Shown piece after piece: positions 25,518 through 34,123 of a DNA stretch of 64,000 nt (positions are counted from its first letter, which is position 1; the number at the start of each line of letters is the position of its first letter). The stretch comes from Kribbella antiqua (GTDB taxonomy: Bacteria; Actinomycetota; Actinomycetes; Propionibacteriales; Kribbellaceae), in contig NZ_SLWR01000006.1 of the NCBI RefSeq assembly GCF_004345665.1, positions 399,677 through 463,676 of the forward strand. The letters are read 5' to 3'. Both the position numbers and the translations under genes were made by a program. Under the pieces are notes generated by a model. The model worked only from the letters and a program-made list of their open reading frames with translations, did not search any database and was not told the origin of the DNA.

Positions 25518-28499
25518 CTACTCCGGTGCGGCGGCCGCCAACTCCGCGAGCTTCTCGCGCAGGCGGGCTGAGTGCGGTGGCAGGAATTCTTCGGCGATTG
25601 CGAGCGCCTGTTGCAGGTAGTCCGCGGCCTTCTGGACATCACCGCCGGCGACAGCGCAGTCTGCCAGTCCGTTCCACGCTTCCAGCATGTATTGGTGGTT
25701 CTTGTCTGCCATGGCCAATTGGAGTACATCCTCGAAATGGCCGCGCGCGGTACCGGGGTCGCCGATCGCCACCAGGCTCTCGCCCAGGTTCAGTCTCGCC
25801 AGCATCTGCCCGGGGAGCATGCCGCCCTCGGCCGCGGCGTCGACCGCCCTGCGGTGGATGTCGACAGCCTGTGCCAGCTCGCCGCGAAGGCGATGGGCGC
25901 GCCCCAGTTGTCCCAACGCATAGGGCAGGCTGATGGCACTGCGGAGCTGGGTCGCGAGCTGATAGGCCATGGTCGCAGCTTCGATCGCATCGTCGGCTCG
26001 GCCCAGTCCGACGTAGCATCCAGCCAGTCCGCTCAGGACCTGCGCCATCAGACCCGAAGGTTCGACCCTGCGAAAGATCGCCAGGGATTCCTCGTAGGCG
26101 ACCAGTGCTGTCGCGAAGTCGAGCTGATTGTTGTGCAGAATCCCTGTGTAGCCGAGGGTCTGGGCCAGCAGACGATCGTCGCCCAGCTCCCGGGCGATCC
26201 GGCTGGCTTCTTCCAGCGCGGGTAGCGCCTGGCTGGGATCCAGCGCACGGAGGGACTGACCGAGACACGAGAGAAGGTGCGCGCGCACCAGTGGATCGCC
26301 GTCGGCGGGAAGCACGTCGAGGCCGAGGCGATACAGCTCGATGGAGGGCCGGACGCCTTGCTTGCCGCGGACCAGCCGGCCGATGGCACGCAGTACTCGT
26401 GCCTCGGCCTCGCGATCCTGCAGTTGCCGGGTCGCCGCCAGAGCGAGGTCGAGTACGAGCCTGTGCTGCTGGACGTGTCCGCCCTCCCTGAGGAAGCGGC
26501 CTGCGCCGAGAGCGAGCATCCAGGTATAGGTGTGGCATCCCTCGGCCGCGGCGCGTTCGACGGCAGCTGCGAGGTTCGTGACTTCGGCCTCGGCCCAGGT
26601 CAACGACTTGTCGATCGTGTCCAGGTCGGGCAGCTGGACGACGGGCCGTCGGCCGATCTCCACAAAGTTGATGCCGGCCCGCTGACCCAACGGGTGAAAG
26701 CATGCCTGGAGGTAATACTCGAGGAGGCGATCTCTCGCGGCGTCGAGGGCATCCGGGGTTTCCACCGTGCGGGCCAGGTCGGCGGCGTAGTCGTGGATCA
26801 AATCGTGGAACTGGTAGCGGTCGGGGACGGGTTGGAGGAGGAGGTTGGCGTCGACCAGGGACTCGGCCAGGTCGGCGGCGTCCTCGGGCGTGCGGTCGGC
26901 GAGGGCGGCGGCGCCGTACTGGTCGATGTCCCGGCCGGGGAGGAGGCTGAGCAGGCGGAACATGCGTTGCTGTTCGGGGGCCAGCTGGTCGTAGGAGAGC
27001 TGGAATGCTGTTGCGATGCCGAGGCCGTCGGAGGTGAGTTCGGTGAGGCGGCGGCCGAGGCGGTCGAGGCGGTGGTTGATGTGGGCAACGGTCCAGGCCG
27101 GGCGGTGGCGGAGTCGGGCGCCGGCGATGCGGAGGGCGAGTGGAAGGTTGCCGCAGCGCGCGATCAGTCCGTTGCTGGCGGCAACGTCGGCGGCGATCCG
27201 GTGTTCGCCGACCAGCTGGGCCAGTAGGGCGCCGGCGTCGTCCGCGGCGAGCAGGTCGAGGTGCAGTCGCTCGCGGACGTCGAGGCCGGTGAGCTGGTTG
27301 CGGCTGGTGATGAGAACGCCGCAGGTGGGCGATCCGGGGAGGAGCGGCTCGACCGTTGTGCTGTCGGGGGCGTTGTCCAGTACGACGAGCAGTCGGCGGC
27401 CGGCGACCGTCGTACGCCATAAGGCCTGGGCTTCTTCGAACGAGTGGGGGATCGCCGGGCCCGGTACGCCGACGCCGGTCAGCAGGTGGTCGAGTGCGGC
27501 CTTGATGTCGAGCGGCGCGCGGCCGGGGGTGTGGCCCTGGAGGTCGACGAAGAGGAGGCCGTCCGGGTAGCGCGCACCGACGTGGCGGGCGGTGTTGACG
27601 GCGAGCGCGGTCTTGCCGACGCCGGCCATGCCGTCGATGGCGACGATCGGAGGGGCGGACGCGTTGGCGTTGCCGAGGGCGGCGGCGAGGTGGGTGAGTT
27701 CGCTGGTGCGGCCGACGAAGGTGGCGCCGGCGTAGGGGAGTTCGTCGCGGGTCGTCGGTGCCGCCTCGTTACGCAGGATTGTTTGATGGATCTTGCGGAG
27801 CGCCGGGCCTGGTTCGACGCCGAGTTGATCGATCAACGTGTCCCTGGTGCGGGTGTAGACCTCGAGGGCGTCGGCTTGGCGGCCGTCGGCTGAGAGAGCG
27901 CGCATGAGTTGGCTGGCGAGTCGTTCGTCGAAGGGTTTGGCGGCCACGGCGGGGACGAGTTCGGCGATCAGGTCGGCGTGGTGGCCGCGGTCGAGGTCGA
28001 GATCGACGCGGTCGCTGAAGATCTTGTCTCGGCGTTCGGTGAGGCGGAGACGTTGGGCGGCGAGGTACTGGCCGGGCAATCCGGCGAGTGGTTCGCCGCG
28101 GTAGAGGTCGAGGGCTCGCTGGTACTCGGCCGCGGCGGCGTCCAGGTCGCCGCGCTCACGATGCAGTGTTGCCGCGCGTACTGAATTCTCGAAGGTCGCG
28201 AGGTCGAGGGCGTCGTCGGGAAGGCGAAGTACGTAGCCGTCGGTGGTGCGGTCGAGGAGGTCGAGCGGGAGCATGCGGCGGAGCCGGTAGATGTACGGCG
28301 GCAGCACCTTGAGCCCGGTGCCTGGTGGGTTGTCGTGCCAGACGAGATCGAGCAGCTCTTCAGGAGTGCAGACCTGGTTGGCGCGGAGGGCGAGAACTGC
28401 GAGCAGCGTCTGCAGACGTTGCGCTCCGGCCGCGATCTCTCGCCCCTGCCAATGCACCCGCAACGGTCCCAGCACTTCGATCCGTAACGGGCGGCTCAC
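25518..28499 (-). CDS. AfsR/SARP-family regulator with NB-ARC and TPR domains
   Basis: This 993-aa protein has the AfsR layout. It starts with an OmpR-type winged helix (residues 1-95: IEVLGPLRVHWQGREIAAG) and a bacterial transcriptional activation domain (about 98-243, ending DQLGVEPGPALRKIHQ). The NB-ARC/STAND ATPase (about 255-600) has Walker A Gly290-Leu299 (GMAGVGKTAL), Walker B LLVVLDNAPD and GNLPLALRIAG. About 400 residues of TPR repeats follow. SARPs activate secondary-metabolite or morphological genes after ATP- and ligand-dependent oligomerisation. The gene faces away from any obvious target cluster; the azole-forming RiPP-type cassette is 22 kb off. The NB-ARC part is strongly C-rich on the coding strand. 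Confidence 0.92.
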   Translation of the reverse strand: MSRPLRIEVLGPLRVHWQGREIAAGAQRLQTLLAVLALRANQVCTPEELLDLVWHDNPPGTGLKVLPPYIYRLRRMLPLDLLDRTTDGYVLRLPDDALDLATFENSVRAATLHRERGDLDAAAAEYQRALDLYRGEPLAGLPGQYLAAQRLRLTERRDKIFSDRVDLDLDRGHHADLIAELVPAVAAKPFDERLASQLMRALSADGRQADALEVYTRTRDTLIDQLGVEPGPALRKIHQTILRNEAAPTTRDELPYAGATFVGRTSELTHLAAALGNANASAPPIVAIDGMAGVGKTALAVNTARHVGARYPDGLLFVDLQGHTPGRAPLDIKAALDHLLTGVGVPGPAIPHSFEEAQALWRTTVAGRRLLVVLDNAPDSTTVEPLLPGSPTCGVLITSRNQLTGLDVRERLHLDLLAADDAGALLAQLVGEHRIAADVAASNGLIARCGNLPLALRIAGARLRHRPAWTVAHINHRLDRLGRRLTELTSDGLGIATAFQLSYDQLAPEQQRMFRLLSLLPGRDIDQYGAAALADRTPEDAADLAESLVDANLLLQPVPDRYQFHDLIHDYAADLARTVETPDALDAARDRLLEYYLQACFHPLGQRAGINFVEIGRRPVVQLPDLDTIDKSLTWAEAEVTNLAAAVERAAAEGCHTYTWMLALGAGRFLREGGHVQQHRLVLDLALAATRQLQDREAEARVLRAIGRLVRGKQGVRPSIELYRLGLDVLPADGDPLVRAHLLSCLGQSLRALDPSQALPALEEASRIARELGDDRLLAQTLGYTGILHNNQLDFATALVAYEESLAIFRRVEPSGLMAQVLSGLAGCYVGLGRADDAIEAATMAYQLATQLRSAISLPYALGQLGRAHRLRGELAQAVDIHRRAVDAAAEGGMLPGQMLARLNLGESLVAIGDPGTARGHFEDVLQLAMADKNHQYMLEAWNGLADCAVAGGDVQKAADYLQQALAIAEEFLPPHSARLREKLAELAAAAPE

Positions 28500-28544
28500 C
28501 TAGAGCAGTGTGCCTGCTGACGGGATCACCGGGCAATCGACGTC

Positions 28545-29906
28545 TCATTGGCTGAGGCGAGCCGCGCATTCGGCTGCGACCGCGATCGCCAAAGACTCCG
28601 GAGTATCGGAATCCTGTTCGGGGATGAGGTGGTGGATGGTGCCGGCGGCATGCAGTTCGGTGGCGGTGATGTGTTGCGCGGCGGCCATCTCGGCGGCGTG
28701 GGTGATGTCGCGGTGCATGATGGCGCTGGCGCCTTCGGGTGGGAGTGGTGCGAGCCAGGCATGTTCGGTGGCGAGGACGGTGGTTGCCGGGAGCAACGCC
28801 AGCGCGCCGCCGCCGGTGCCCTGTCCGAGGAGGACCGAGAGCGTGGGGACCGTGATGGTCGCCATCGTGGCGATGCACTGCGCGATCTCCCCGGCCAGGC
28901 CGCCCTCCTCCGCTGCTGGTGAAAGCTCGGCGCCGGCCGTGTCGATGACGGTGACCAGCGGGACGCCCAGAGCCTGGGCGAGGTTCATCCCGCGCCGCGC
29001 GGCCCGAAGCGCGGCCGGTCCCATCGACCGAGCCTGCGAACGATCCTGGCCGACGACGACACACGGCTGCCCGTCCAATCGCGTCAGTGCTACCAGCACA
29101 CTCGCGTCCGGCTCTGTCAGACGCACTGTTCCGGTGGCGCCGTACCGCAAGAGGTCCTGTACGCCGGCCCGGTCGGACCGGCGGGTTTGCAACACCGACT
29201 CCCAGGCGTCGACTCGACCGACGACGCCAGTACGGCGAGGAAGCGTCGGAGGGACCGGAGGATCGACCAGTACGCCGAGCGTCCGGTCGAGCAGGAACGG
29301 GAGGTCGGCCGTGTCGACGACACCGTCGATGACGCCGTGGGCGGCGAGGTTCTCCGCGGTCTGGACGTCTGGCGGGAACGGTATGCCCTCCATCGCCTCG
29401 TAGACCTTGGGGCCGAGGAACCCGATCAATGCGCCCGGTTCGGCGACCGTGACGTGACCGAGCGAACCCCAGGAGGCGAAGACGCCGCCAGTCGTCGGGT
29501 GCCGGAGGTGGACCAGGTAGGGGAGGCCTGCTGCCTTGTGCTCCATCAGCGCCTTGGAGATGTTGATCATCTCGACGAAGGCCGGAGCGCCTTCCTGCAT
29601 ACGGGTTCCGCCGGACGCGGTGGAGGCCACGATCGGCAGCCGTTCGGCGGTGGCACGCCGTACTGCGGACGTGATCCTGGCGGCGGCGACCATCCCGATG
29701 GAGCCGGCCAGGAAGGCGAACTCGCTCACCAGGACGGCGACCGCGCGGCCCTGGACCAGCCCGCGGCCGGTGAGCACAGCCTCGTCGGTGCCGGCTCGTT
29801 CCGCGGCTCGCCGAAGATAGTCTGCGTCGTGCGCCGCGGGTTGATCCCAGGACTCGAAGGAGCCGGGATCGAGTACGGCGTCGAGCAACTCGCGGGCTGT
29901 GCTCAT
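28545..29906 (-). CDS. Fused AccD/AccA-type carboxyltransferase
   Basis: The 453-aa protein joins two crotonase-fold carboxyltransferase halves. Residues about 1-230 resemble the beta subunit (LVSEFAFLAGSIGMVAAARI; oxyanion-hole block ASGGTRMQEGAPAFVEM; HPTTGGVFASWGSLG) but lack the zinc ribbon of AccD. Residues about 235-453 resemble the alpha subunit (VIDTAGAELSPAAEEGGLAGEIA; GQGTGGGALAL). No biotin carboxylase or biotin carrier gene is nearby. Its 4-base overlap with the CoA-transferase gene and the MatC-type permease upstream point to decarboxylation or transcarboxylation of an imported dicarboxylate as its CoA ester. Malonate is the best guess. I chose the ATG that creates the coupled overlap over an earlier in-frame codon. 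Confidence 0.82.
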   Translation of the reverse strand: MSTARELLDAVLDPGSFESWDQPAAHDADYLRRAAERAGTDEAVLTGRGLVQGRAVAVLVSEFAFLAGSIGMVAAARITSAVRRATAERLPIVASTASGGTRMQEGAPAFVEMINISKALMEHKAAGLPYLVHLRHPTTGGVFASWGSLGHVTVAEPGALIGFLGPKVYEAMEGIPFPPDVQTAENLAAHGVIDGVVDTADLPFLLDRTLGVLVDPPVPPTLPRRTGVVGRVDAWESVLQTRRSDRAGVQDLLRYGATGTVRLTEPDASVLVALTRLDGQPCVVVGQDRSQARSMGPAALRAARRGMNLAQALGVPLVTVIDTAGAELSPAAEEGGLAGEIAQCIATMATITVPTLSVLLGQGTGGGALALLPATTVLATEHAWLAPLPPEGASAIMHRDITHAAEMAAAQHITATELHAAGTIHHLIPEQDSDTPESLAIAVAAECAARLSQ

Positions 29907-31063
29907 CGAGGCGAGTCCAACCAAGCGCGGATCGCCGGACCGTGTTGGTCGAGCGTAGGCGGCGGGCTGTGGTCGCACGGGGTCGTCTCCTCGTCATCGG
30001 CGAAGAAGCGCAGTGGCGGGCCGGGCAGGCGGAGCGGACCGAGGGTTGCGTGGTCGACGTCGATGATGAGTCCCTGGCTGGCGGTCTGATCCCAGGAGTA
30101 GACCTCGTCCAAGGTGCGCACTCGGCCCGCCGGTACGCCGGCCTCCGCAAGCTTGGCGAGCAACGCCTCGCTGGTGTAGCCGGCGAACGCGTCCTCCACC
30201 ACCTTGACCAACCGGTCTCGATGCGCGACTCGCTCGGCGTTGGTGTCCAGGCCTGAAACATCAAGGGAGAAGGCGGAGCAGAACCGTTGCCACAGGCCCT
30301 CACTTCCGACCGAGATCTGGACCGCTCCGTCCGCGCAGTGGAACAGCCCGTACGGCGCGATCGACGGATGATGGTTGCCCTGGGCCCGGCCGACCTCACC
30401 GGCGACCGTGTAACGCGTGCCCTGAAAGGCGTGTACGCCGACGATTGCCGCCAGCAACGACGTACGGACGACACTCCCGACGCCCGTCGACCACCTCTCG
30501 TTCAACGCGGCCAGTACGCCGTACGCGCCGTACATCCCGGCCAGCAAATCACCGATTGGCACGCCGACGCGCTGCGGATCGTCCGGACCGGAGCCGGTGA
30601 GCGACATCAGCCCCGCCTCGCCCTGCGCGATCTGGTCGTACCCGGCCCGGCCGCCCTCCGGCCCGTCGTGACCGAAGCCGGTGATCGACAGCACCACCAG
30701 CCTCGGGTTGCGCTGTCGAAGGTCGCCGATGCCAAGTCCGAGCCGCTCCAGCACCCCAGTGCGGAAGTTCTCCACCAGTACGTCGGCCCGATCCACCAAC
30801 CGCAGCAGCACGTCGCGGTCGGCCGGGTCCTTCAGATCAAGCGCGATCGACTCCTTATTGCGATTGGCGGACAGAAAGTACGTCGACTCGCCATCGACAA
30901 AGGGCGGCCCCCACCCCCGCGTGTCGTCACCGCGTTCCGGGACCTCCACCTTGATCACCCGGGCGCCGAGATCGCCGAGCATCATCGTCGCCTGCGGCCC
31001 AGCGAGTGCCCGGGACAGATCCACAACCAGTACGCCGTCGAGTGGTCCAGACATCCGCGTCAC
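29903..31063 (-). CDS. CaiB/BaiF (class III) CoA-transferase
   Basis: The 386-aa protein carries the family blocks PLDGVLVVDLSRALAGPQATMM, LGARVIKVE, RGWGPPFVDGESTYF, NRNKESIALDLKDP, and ADVLVENFRTGVLERLGL. The catalytic Asp region is GVPIGDLLAGMYGAYG. It would move CoA from a donor acyl-CoA to a carboxylic acid. The GTG start overlaps the permease stop (GTGA), and its stop overlaps the carboxyltransferase start. It is therefore the middle gene of a tightly coupled three-gene operon. The probable substrate is the acid imported by the permease. Confidence 0.9.
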   Translation of the reverse strand: MTRMSGPLDGVLVVDLSRALAGPQATMMLGDLGARVIKVEVPERGDDTRGWGPPFVDGESTYFLSANRNKESIALDLKDPADRDVLLRLVDRADVLVENFRTGVLERLGLGIGDLRQRNPRLVVLSITGFGHDGPEGGRAGYDQIAQGEAGLMSLTGSGPDDPQRVGVPIGDLLAGMYGAYGVLAALNERWSTGVGSVVRTSLLAAIVGVHAFQGTRYTVAGEVGRAQGNHHPSIAPYGLFHCADGAVQISVGSEGLWQRFCSAFSLDVSGLDTNAERVAHRDRLVKVVEDAFAGYTSEALLAKLAEAGVPAGRVRTLDEVYSWDQTASQGLIIDVDHATLGPLRLPGPPLRFFADDEETTPCDHSPPPTLDQHGPAIRAWLDSPR

Positions 31064-32379
31064 CAGCCCGGGGCCACGAGCGCGGCCCAGACGAGCAGCG
31101 GACCGGCGGCGACGACGATCATGCTGTAGGTGAGAATCTGCTTGTAATACACGGGTTCCTCGATCGTGTCGGGCCTGTTTGCGAGCATCAGCGCGCCGTT
31201 GGTGGAGAACGGGCTGACGTCAACGATCGTCGAGGCGATCGCGAGCGCGGCGACGAAGAAGCCCGCATGGATCCCGCCATTGGCGATCAAGGGAACCGCG
31301 ATCGGGATGATCACCGGCAGCAGCGCGGTCGACGAGGCGAACGCGGACACCACACCGCCGACGTAGCAGAGCACCAGCGCCCCGATCGCGGCCGCACCGA
31401 GCCCGGCGGCCCACTTGCCGACGAACTCCGGTGAACCCGCCTCGGTCAGGATCGCGGCGTACGTGCTGACGCCGGCGACCAGGAGGACAGTCGGCCAGGC
31501 GACCTGCTTGATCGCGTCCTTGTGCTGGTTCGGCGACAGCATGGCCAGCAGGACGGCGGCGGTGATCGCGACGAAGCCGATGTTCTTGTCGAAGACGAGC
31601 GCGACCACGGCGACCCCGACGAAGGCGACGAGGGTGAGCAGCTGGTCCCGCCGTACGCCGTCAGCGTGGGTGCGAGTCATCGTCGACACACCGGTTCCGC
31701 GCGCTGTCACGGTCGCGCCGCCGCGGTGCAGATCGTCCTCCACACCACCCGGGTCGTCGATGTCGACGCGCTGCGCCATCAGTTTGCGCCCGCCGAAGAG
31801 GAAGAACAGGATCGTCGCCATCACCAGGTTGACGACGAGGCTGGAGAGGAACACGGTGAGCTCGCTGGACGGCAGCTTGTTGTCCTCCATCACCGAGTTG
31901 GTGATTGTGCCGTAGATGCTGATCGGCGAGAACCCGCCGCCCTGGGCACCGTGGACGACGAACATGCCCATCATCAGCGGGTTGATCTTGTACCGGCCGG
32001 CGAAGCCGAGCGCGATCGGGCCGATGATCGCGCAGGCGGCCGGGCTGGCGGCGCCGATCGCGGTCAGCAGTGCGGTGACGGCGAACATCACCCACGGGAT
32101 CAGCGCGACCCGGCCGCCGACGGCTCTGACCGCGCTGGCGACTATCAGGTCGACAGTGCCGTTGTTCTTGGCTATCGCGAATAGATAGGTGACGCCGATC
32201 AGCGTGAGGATGAGATCGCCGCTGACGCCGGCCAGGATCTCCTTCTCACTCAGGTGCAGCGAGTACATGCCGACCAGCCACGCCGCGACGTACGCGAGCG
32301 CCCCCATGTTGATCGGCAGGACCGTGCCTACGGCGAACAGCGCGACGAGCGCCAGGATCGCAACCCATTCTGGTCCCAT
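31060..32379 (-). CDS. SLC13-type dicarboxylate permease with MatC N-terminal domain
   Basis: This 439-aa membrane protein has about eleven or twelve TM helices. The N-terminal part (MGALAYVAAWLVGMYSLHLS, GDLILTLIGVTYLFAIAKNNGT, GAASPAACAIIGPIAL) matches the MatC N-terminal family of malonate/dicarboxylate carriers. The hairpin-loop motif near the C-terminus (SAFASSTALLPVIIPIAVPL; VDVSPFSTNGAL) is typical of the DASS/IT superfamily. The ATG preceded by AAGGAA was chosen over an upstream one. It is the first gene of an operon with the CoA-transferase and carboxyltransferase, divergent from a GntR regulator. Confidence 0.85.
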   Translation of the reverse strand: MGPEWVAILALVALFAVGTVLPINMGALAYVAAWLVGMYSLHLSEKEILAGVSGDLILTLIGVTYLFAIAKNNGTVDLIVASAVRAVGGRVALIPWVMFAVTALLTAIGAASPAACAIIGPIALGFAGRYKINPLMMGMFVVHGAQGGGFSPISIYGTITNSVMEDNKLPSSELTVFLSSLVVNLVMATILFFLFGGRKLMAQRVDIDDPGGVEDDLHRGGATVTARGTGVSTMTRTHADGVRRDQLLTLVAFVGVAVVALVFDKNIGFVAITAAVLLAMLSPNQHKDAIKQVAWPTVLLVAGVSTYAAILTEAGSPEFVGKWAAGLGAAAIGALVLCYVGGVVSAFASSTALLPVIIPIAVPLIANGGIHAGFFVAALAIASTIVDVSPFSTNGALMLANRPDTIEEPVYYKQILTYSMIVVAAGPLLVWAALVAPGW

Positions 32380-32452
32380 GCGAGGTTCCTTCTTCCGGGC
32401 GGGGAGGACGTAAAGTGATGCCTCAGTCACAGTATTTGGCTCAGTGGCCTAG

Positions 32453-32480
32453 CCAATAGCCCAATCATCCAATTGTCAAT
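32453..32480. promoter_or_regulatory. Four CCAAT direct repeats with 8-base period
   Basis: CCAATAGC, CCAATCAT, CCAATTGT and CAAT follow one another without gaps, ending 12 bases before the GntR start codon. The 3' part of an imperfect palindrome (TTGGCT...AGCCAA, 32436-32456) overlaps them. They are likely binding sites for the GntR protein at the divergent promoters. Confidence 0.45.
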
Positions 32481-32492
32481 AAGCTGGATCGC

Positions 32493-33191
32493 ATGGAGCC
32501 TCGCTTCCCCCGTCCGGTACTGCGGTCCCGCCTCTACGAGCAGGTGGCCGATCAGATCTCCACCTGGATCACCGAGAACGGACTGGCTCCTGGCGACCGA
32601 CTGCCGCCGGAGCGGGAACTGGCGCACCGACTGGGGGTGAGCCGGGCCACGCTGAGCCAGGCGCTGGTCGCGCTCGAGGTCATCGGGGTGGTCGTCGTAC
32701 GGCACGGTGACGGGACGGTGCTGACGGAGCGGGCTCGGACTGGCCCGGTGATCGAGGCGATCCGGGCGCATGCCGATCGGCTGCCGGAGATCATCGAGGC
32801 CCGCGACGCGCTCGAGTCGAAACTGGCCGCGCTGGCCGCGTCACGTCGTACCGATGCTGATCTGACCGCGATCCGGGCGGCGCTCGAGGAGATGGAGCGC
32901 GACATCGAGGCAGGCGGCCGTGGCGTGGAGGCGGATGAGCAGTTCCACGGCGCGATCACCGCGGCGGCGCGGTCGGAGCTGCTCACGCAGATGATGGCGG
33001 CGATCCACGACCTGATCAGGGAGACCCGGCTGGAGTCCTTGTCCCAGCCGGGCCGCCCGCGCGAGTCGCTGGCCGGGCATCGGCGGGTGGCCGAGGCGAT
33101 CGCCGCCGGAGACCCCGACGCCGCGGCGCAAGCCATGCACGAGCACGTGATGCTGGTCTCCGATGTCGCTCTGCTGCGGGATCAGGCGTGA
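32493..33191 (+). CDS. GntR-family regulator (FadR subgroup, FCD domain)
   Basis: The 232-aa protein has an N-terminal winged helix (LYEQVADQISTWITENGLAPGDRLPPERELAHRLGVSR) and a C-terminal all-helical FCD domain. The domain has the metal-binding residues expected of this group (DEQFHGAITAA, GHRRVAEAIAAGDPDAA, MHEHV). It is divergent from the permease operon and translationally coupled (GTGA) to a TauE/SafE permease gene. It resembles MatR in setting, the GntR regulator of rhizobial malonate genes. The ligand is probably the imported acid or its CoA ester. Confidence 0.9.
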   Translation: MEPRFPRPVLRSRLYEQVADQISTWITENGLAPGDRLPPERELAHRLGVSRATLSQALVALEVIGVVVVRHGDGTVLTERARTGPVIEAIRAHADRLPEIIEARDALESKLAALAASRRTDADLTAIRAALEEMERDIEAGGRGVEADEQFHGAITAAARSELLTQMMAAIHDLIRETRLESLSQPGRPRESLAGHRRVAEAIAAGDPDAAAQAMHEHVMLVSDVALLRDQA

Positions 33192-33952
33192 CGGGAGCAG
33201 AGCATCTGGCCGTTGTTGCCGCCGGGCTCGGTGCCGGGATGCTGACGTCGACGGTCGGCGTTGCGTCGCTGCTGAGCTTCCCGGTGCTGATCGCCCTCGG
33301 CATCCCGCCGGTCGTCGCCAACGCCTCGAACACGCTCGGTCTGCTGCCGGCGGCGATGAGCGGTTCGTTCGGGTACCGCCGCGAGTTGCGCGAGGTACGG
33401 CGGCCGACCACGATCGCCGTGATTGTGACCTGCGCGATCGGGGCGGTCGGTGGTGCGGCGCTGTTGCTGGGCTTACCGCCGGGGGTATTCGCGTTCATCG
33501 CGCCGTGGCTGATCCTCTTCACCTGCCTGATCGTCGGCGTCCAGCCGTGGATCACCCGCTGGGTGCGGTCCCGGCACGAGGAGCCGCAGGGTGAGCGTAC
33601 GACGATGACGCCGACGACCACCTTCTTCGCCGCGCTGACCGGTGTGTACGGCGGTTACTTCGGCGCCGGCGCGGGCGTGATGATGATGGCGGTCCTCGGC
33701 CTCGGGTTGGACCTCGACCTGCGGATCGTGAACGCGCTCAAGACGCTCGCGCTGCTGGCCGCGAACCTCGTCGCCGGCTTGATCTTCATCTTCGTCGCCG
33801 ACCTCAACCTGACCGTCGCCGGCCTCCTGGCCGCCGGCTCGGTCGTCGGCGGCTATGTGGGATCGCATATCGGCCGCCGCCTCTCGGCCACGTTGTTGCG
33901 AGTGCTGATCGTGCTGGCCGGCATCATCGCCGCCGTCCTCATGCTGCGCTGA
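33188..33952 (+). CDS. TauE/SafE-family membrane permease
   Basis: The 254-aa protein has seven or eight TM helices and the two repeated TauE/SafE halves: LGAGMLTSTVGVASLLSFPVL with NASNTLGLLPAAMSG, and GVYGGYFGAGAGVMMMAVL with NALKTLALLAAN. The family moves sulfite, sulfoacetate and other organic anions, usually outward. The GTG start overlaps the GntR stop, so it is expressed with the regulator and may export an anion related to the divergent operon. Confidence 0.88.
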   Translation: MTGAEHLAVVAAGLGAGMLTSTVGVASLLSFPVLIALGIPPVVANASNTLGLLPAAMSGSFGYRRELREVRRPTTIAVIVTCAIGAVGGAALLLGLPPGVFAFIAPWLILFTCLIVGVQPWITRWVRSRHEEPQGERTTMTPTTTFFAALTGVYGGYFGAGAGVMMMAVLGLGLDLDLRIVNALKTLALLAANLVAGLIFIFVADLNLTVAGLLAAGSVVGGYVGSHIGRRLSATLLRVLIVLAGIIAAVLMLR

Positions 33953-34123
33953 TCGCCGTACGACTGCGGCGATAGGCCGCCGTACGACGAGATTCTGTTC
34001 GACTTCTCCGGCAGACTGCTTCCCGCCGCCCGAAACCTTTCGCCGCTCTCCAAGGAATAAGACCCTCGGGTTCCGGCTCTCAGCGATGTGCAAGGCTCGG
34101 CTCAACGCGACTGGGAGGCCGGC

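Noticed and set aside
23636..25729. 697-codon open frame opposite the frameshifted two-component genes
   Set aside because: It has low complexity (Arg, Pro, Gln, His) and no domain. The plus strand encodes recognisable kinase and regulator domains.
33953..34123. Repeats of CCGTACGAC before aldO as an operator
   Set aside because: The only hairpin is a 5-base stem, and the repeated word is common throughout the window.
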